Below are positions 20,939 to 24,406 of a stretch of DNA of 24,406 nt, piece after piece; position 1 is the first letter of the stretch; each line of letters begins with the position of its first letter. A model generated the notes under the pieces. That model searched no databases. It had not been told where the DNA came from and worked only from the letters and a program-made list of their open reading frames with translations. This DNA comes from JANQUM01 sp047630355 (GTDB lineage: Bacteria > Bacteroidota > Bacteroidia > Cytophagales > Spirosomataceae), in contig JBLHXN010000048.1 in the NCBI GenBank assembly GCA_047630355.1, positions 1-24,406 on the forward strand, in the 5' to 3' direction. Both the position numbers and the translations under genes were made by a program.

Positions 20939-21141
20939 TTTTTTCTCTTTTTCTTTTTGGGTACAAACTCTTCTCGGTCCCGAAGTTTCTTATCATCAAC
21001 TTTGCGGTTCAGAAATTCGTTTATTTTATCCATGTCGTAGTTCATTTGAATTTCACCAAATGAATTTATTTCAATATCAAAACCGTCTAATTCTTTGTGA
21101 ACCCGTGGTTTTGCATCTTTATCTTCTTTATTCTTTGCCAT
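20935..21141 (-). CDS. Small charged conserved protein coupled to arfB
   Basis: 68 residues, MAKNKEDKDAKPRVHKELDG at the start and a KKKKRKK end. The middle part, GFDIEINSFGEIQMNYDMDKINEFLNR, looks folded and resembles a family of short proteins I recall from other Bacteroidota, which supports a real gene. No enzyme motif, membrane helix or signal is seen. The basic tail and the coupling to arfB (GTGA overlap) suggest a possible ribosome- or RNA-linked role, which is only an inference. It lies 108 bases downstream of rnhB. Confidence 0.8.
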   Translation of the reverse strand: MAKNKEDKDAKPRVHKELDGFDIEINSFGEIQMNYDMDKINEFLNRKVDDKKLRDREEFVPKKKKRKK

Positions 21142-21249
21142 TTTTATTTCAGTTTTTAAAGTTATATGTTTCTGAGTTTCTTTTAGAATATCCCGCTAAT
21201 TTCGGAATAGTCCTCCTTTCTTTTACTTCTACAACCAACGAAATTTCAA

Positions 21250-21837
21250 CTAGTTCCCTTCGGGTAAATGCCGGAAAGTCTTGCGGTGGTATTTTGTTAT
21301 TCCGTGGGCTCTGATTGCATTTCGGTGCGGAGGAGTTGGGTAGCCGGCGTTTGTATGCCAGGAATACATCGGAAACTCCTGAGCAATTTCCTCCATGTAC
21401 TCATCCCGATAAGTTTTGGCTAATATCGAAGCCGCCGCGATTGACAGAAATTTGGTATCGCCTTTGATAATACACGTATGCGGAACCATCGGGTAAGGTG
21501 TAAAGCGGTTTCCGTCAATGAGTAAATGCTCCGGAACATTATCCAGCTTTTCAATTGCCCGGTGCATTGCCAGGAAACTCGCTTTCAGGATATTAATTTC
21601 GTCAATCTCTTCGGGGGTACATTCGGCTACGGCGTAGGTAATGGCGTCACGTTCGATTACAATTCGTAATTCCTCCCGTTGCTTTTTTGTCAGCTGTTTG
21701 GAGTCGTTTAGTAGATTGTGCTTGTAACCTTTCGGTAAAATAACGGCTGCCGCTGTTACAGGTCCGGCAAGGCATCCCCTACCCGCTTCGTCGAGTCCGG
21801 CTTCAACAACCAGCGAATTATAACAGGATCTTAGCAT
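21250..21837 (-). CDS. rnhB: Ribonuclease HII
   Basis: 195 residues from ATG 21837 (an upstream ATG at 21891 adds an unlikely tail). RNase HII nicks RNA-DNA hybrids and starts removal of misincorporated ribonucleotides. The motif AGLDEAGRGCLAGPV holds D16 and E17; D108 is in LLIDGNRF; D145 is in AKTYRDEYM, completing the DEDD metal site. SIAAASILAK and the closing HTNAGYPTPPHRNAIRAHGITKYHR are conserved as usual. First gene of the minus-strand operon with the 68-residue protein, arfB and the hydrolase. Confidence 0.95.
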   Translation of the reverse strand: MLRSCYNSLVVEAGLDEAGRGCLAGPVTAAAVILPKGYKHNLLNDSKQLTKKQREELRIVIERDAITYAVAECTPEEIDEINILKASFLAMHRAIEKLDNVPEHLLIDGNRFTPYPMVPHTCIIKGDTKFLSIAAASILAKTYRDEYMEEIAQEFPMYSWHTNAGYPTPPHRNAIRAHGITKYHRKTFRHLPEGN

Positions 21838-21988
21838 TATTAGTATTTGTAAAGAAAACGTAAAGTTACGAAAATGTAGCTGCTGTATCATTCAAATAGT
21901 ACCTTTAGCTTTAAGCTTCGGTTGTTAAACATTCGTAGCTTTCAGAAATTGTACATAAACTTCAATCTTACTTCTTTTTAACTACTTT

Positions 21989-21996
21989 TACGTTTG
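21989..21996 (+). promoter_or_regulatory. -7 element for the SLC12-like transporter gene
   Basis: TACGTTTG matches TAnnTTTG 23 bases before the ATG at 22020. A matching -33 TTTG is not seen at the expected distance. Confidence 0.4.
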
Positions 21997-22019
21997 AAAT
22001 CTACTCCAAAACCTAATCT

Positions 22020-24254
22020 ATGGAAAATTCTGCTGCAAAGAAATTTGGTACGGCTCCCGTTTTCTTTACTGCCATATCTACTATATTAGGAGCAATTATG
22101 TTCCTGCGTTTTGGTTTTGCGGTAGGAAACTTAGGTTTGGCAGGCACAATTGCTATCATCGTGATAGGACACGCCGTAACCATCCCGACCGCGATGGCAA
22201 TTGCCGAAATAGCAACTAACTCTAAAGTAGAAGGTGGCGGAGAGTATTACATCATTTCCCGCTCGTTTGGTTTGGTTATCGGTTCCACCATTGGTGTAGC
22301 GTTATACCTCTCGCAAGCTATTAGCGTAGCTTTTTATATTATGGCTTTTACCGAAGCCTTTACCCCATTATTCGACTTTTTACTCATCAAATACAAGTTT
22401 ATGCCTTGGGCCGAATGGCTATTACTGCAAAAACAAACCGTCGCAATTCCCGCTCTTTTTGTACTCACAGTAATTGTGTTGTGGAAAGGAGCCGCTTTGG
22501 GCGTCAAGATGCTCTACTTTGTAGTTGCTACACTAACGGTTGCGATGATTGCTTTCTTCTTAGGAGGTCCCATCACAGAAACCACCGCCGTAATCACCGA
22601 AGCTCCGGTTTCAAACGTGTCACTTTTCACGGTTTTTGCCATTATTTTTCCGGCTTTTACCGGTATGACCGCCGGAGTTGGTCTTTCGGGAGACTTAAAA
22701 GACCCCGGTCGTTCCATTCCTTTAGGAACGCTCTCAGCAACCCTGATTGGTATGATCGTTTATGTATTTATCGCCATAAAATTAGACAACTCTGCTTCAA
22801 GTGCTGCATTATCTGACACTTCCAGGTTAGTCATGTCAGATATTGCCATTCAAGGATGGTGGCTTATTCCGCTTGGTCTTGCCGCCGCTACGATTTCGTC
22901 AGCTTTAGGTTCTATTCTCGTAGCTCCAAGGACACTTCAGGCAATTGCCCGTGACAACGTAATACCTTCAAAATTTGTAAATAATTGGTTATCTATTGGT
23001 CGTGGAAACTCTGACGAACCTTTCAACGCTACGCTTGTTACTGTTGTTTTGTCAATTGTATTTATCATGCTCGGTGCGTTAAACGCCGTGGCGGAAATTA
23101 TCTCCATGTTCTTTATGGTGACGTACGGTTCGCTTTGCTTGATATCGTTCCTGCAACACTTCGCCGGAGACCCTGCTTACCGCCCCCGATTTAAATCAAA
23201 ATGGTTTATTTCGTTGTTCGGGGCGATTGCCTGTTTCGGGTTGATGTTTTTCATGAATGCCGCATACGCCGCTACTTCTATTCTCTTCATATTAGGGCTT
23301 TACCTGATTATCAACTATTCAAACAAAGACAAGAAAAACATGGCAATCATCTTTCAAGGGGTGATTTTCCAGTTGACTCGTCGTTTGCACGTTTTCTTAC
23401 AAAAGACGGAGAAAGAAGACAGCAAAAGCTGGCGTCCATCTGCGGTTAGTTTGAGTTCGAGTTCTTTTACTCGATTGGATAGTTTTAACCTCATCCGTTG
23501 GATATCTCATCGCTACGGTTTCGGAACCTATATCCACCACATTGACGGTTATTTATCGAAACAATCAAACGAAGATGCCCGTAAACAGCACCGTCGTTTG
23601 GTAAAAATGGCGGATGCCAGCGGCAGTAAAGTGTACGTAGATACGCTGATTAACAACAAATTTACCCATTCTATCGGTACCGTGATTCAGTTACCGAGTA
23701 TTTCGGGTACGGAAAATAACTTACTTATTTTTGAAAATTCGGCGAACAAACCAGAAGAGATTGCGGCGATCGTAGACAATTTCAAAATTATCAAGTCCGC
23801 AAACTTCGATATCTGCATTCTGAATTTATCAGAAAAGCAATACGGGTTTATGCGGGAAATTCACGTTTGGATTACCAAAAATGACCTTGCCAATGCCAAT
23901 CTAATGATTTTGATGGCGTATGTAATCTCTGGTCACCCTGACTGGCGAAACGGCGAAATCAAAGTTTATTCGGTAGTTCCGGCGGAGACGATGGTGGAAG
24001 AAAGAAAAGATTTTGAAGAGCTTATCAGAACCGGTCAATTACCCATTTCGATGAACAACGTGCAGTTTATCTCCCGGGATTCTGAGTCTGATTTACGTTC
24101 ATTGATTAAAGAACGCTCTCGCGACGCTGATTTAATCATATTGGGATTTGTGGAGGAAGCCATCAAACGTTTCGAAACTTCGATGTTTGACGGCTACGAA
24201 GGTCTGTCGAATATTTTATTCATAAACACTAAAGAAGAAAAACAGATTAAATAG
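22020..24254 (+). CDS. SLC12-like cation-chloride cotransporter / APC permease
   Basis: A 744-residue membrane protein. Residues about 10-440 hold 12 likely helices. The first, FGTAPVFFTAISTILGAIMFLRFGFAVGNLGLAG, has the G-A-I-M-F-L-R-x-G-x-x-V-G pattern of eukaryotic Na-K-Cl cotransporters. GGGEYYIISRSFG and FAIIFPAFTGMTAGVGLSGDLKDPGRSIPLGTL are further SLC12 marks. From about 440 to the end is a soluble domain with two halves (RKQHRRLVKMADASGSKVYVDTL; KIIKSANFDICILNLSEKQYGF; RDADLIILGFVEEAIKRFE), like the cytosolic tail of SLC12 proteins. It probably cotransports chloride with cations, or amino acids; bacterial members are little studied. It is unlinked to its neighbours. Confidence 0.87.
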   Translation: MENSAAKKFGTAPVFFTAISTILGAIMFLRFGFAVGNLGLAGTIAIIVIGHAVTIPTAMAIAEIATNSKVEGGGEYYIISRSFGLVIGSTIGVALYLSQAISVAFYIMAFTEAFTPLFDFLLIKYKFMPWAEWLLLQKQTVAIPALFVLTVIVLWKGAALGVKMLYFVVATLTVAMIAFFLGGPITETTAVITEAPVSNVSLFTVFAIIFPAFTGMTAGVGLSGDLKDPGRSIPLGTLSATLIGMIVYVFIAIKLDNSASSAALSDTSRLVMSDIAIQGWWLIPLGLAAATISSALGSILVAPRTLQAIARDNVIPSKFVNNWLSIGRGNSDEPFNATLVTVVLSIVFIMLGALNAVAEIISMFFMVTYGSLCLISFLQHFAGDPAYRPRFKSKWFISLFGAIACFGLMFFMNAAYAATSILFILGLYLIINYSNKDKKNMAIIFQGVIFQLTRRLHVFLQKTEKEDSKSWRPSAVSLSSSSFTRLDSFNLIRWISHRYGFGTYIHHIDGYLSKQSNEDARKQHRRLVKMADASGSKVYVDTLINNKFTHSIGTVIQLPSISGTENNLLIFENSANKPEEIAAIVDNFKIIKSANFDICILNLSEKQYGFMREIHVWITKNDLANANLMILMAYVISGHPDWRNGEIKVYSVVPAETMVEERKDFEELIRTGQLPISMNNVQFISRDSESDLRSLIKERSRDADLIILGFVEEAIKRFETSMFDGYEGLSNILFINTKEEKQIK

Positions 24255-24356
24255 AGTTTCGGGATTCATGGGTTTTACGATGTTGAACTCCTATGCTCCG
24301 TTGGCCTTTTGTCCGTTTACCGTTACATTAATCCTTAAAAATAGATTTAGCAAATC

Positions 24357-24406
24357 ATGCAATCATCTAATAAGTTACTCAGCATTTTTCGTAAAATTGC
24401 TTTTAT
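24357..24406 (+). CDS. Start of an unidentified gene (cut by window edge)
   Basis: An ATG at 24357 opens a frame of 16 residues, MQSSNKLLSIFRKIAF, that runs off the right edge. A TAGATTTA, close to a -7 element, lies about 15 bases upstream. The basic then hydrophobic start could be a signal or membrane anchor. Too short to name. Confidence 0.42.
   Translation, partial: MQSSNKLLSIFRKIAF

Overview
The window looks like chromosomal DNA of a Bacteroidota bacterium, most likely a Cytophagales-type member. The reasons are promoter elements of the Bacteroidota form (TTTG, about 20 bases, TAnnTTTG), AT-rich leaders with little Shine-Dalgarno signal, short intergenic palindromes of the CCCGAT...ATCGGG type, and gene families common in that phylum. 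Nothing points to a phage, plasmid, CRISPR array or integrated island. No rRNA or tRNA gene was seen.

Layout. (1) 1-4280 is a sugar or polyol catabolic block: an MFS transporter cut by the window edge (minus strand), then two Gfo/Idh/MocA oxidoreductases and a xylose-isomerase-like TIM-barrel protein (plus strand), closed by a clear terminator. The spaces between these genes carry palindromic repeats. (2) 4303-6957 is the most accessory-looking part: an orphan HEPN-like protein, a 465-base non-coding stretch made of hairpins and a roughly 200-base nested inverted repeat, a secreted thioredoxin, and a DUF1016/YhcG-type PDDEXK nuclease. The linker between the nuclease's two domains contains three palindromes in one reading frame, one of them identical to a hairpin in the non-coding stretch 1.2 kb upstream. 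(3) 7085-8110 is a luciferase-like flavin oxidoreductase. (4) 8116-12809, minus strand, is a Tat-exported class V aminotransferase, an ethanolamine permease, eutB and eutC. This gives ethanolamine uptake and B12-dependent cleavage with no microcompartment shell genes nearby.

(5) 12940-15877, plus strand, is a run of separate small genes: a histone H1-like Lys/Ala-rich protein, a monoacylglycerol-lipase-like hydrolase, a PspC-domain protein, a DinB-fold protein and a Spy-like lipoprotein. (6) 15874-17772, minus strand, is a family 2 glycosyltransferase and an SDR nucleotide-sugar epimerase, probably for surface glycans. (7) 17864-19376 is a tiny lipoprotein and L-2-hydroxyglutarate oxidase, transcribed divergently from overlapping promoters. 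(8) 19380-21837, minus strand, is a compact housekeeping operon: RNase HII, a 68-residue charged protein, the ribosome-rescue hydrolase ArfB, an alpha/beta hydrolase and a DUF5655 protein. (9) 22020-24254 is a 744-residue SLC12-like cation-chloride cotransporter homologue, followed by the start of another gene.

The observation most worth following is the palindromic-repeat traffic between non-coding DNA and the coding linker of the DUF1016 nuclease, with an orphan HEPN protein next door. Most of the rest is ordinary metabolic and housekeeping content.
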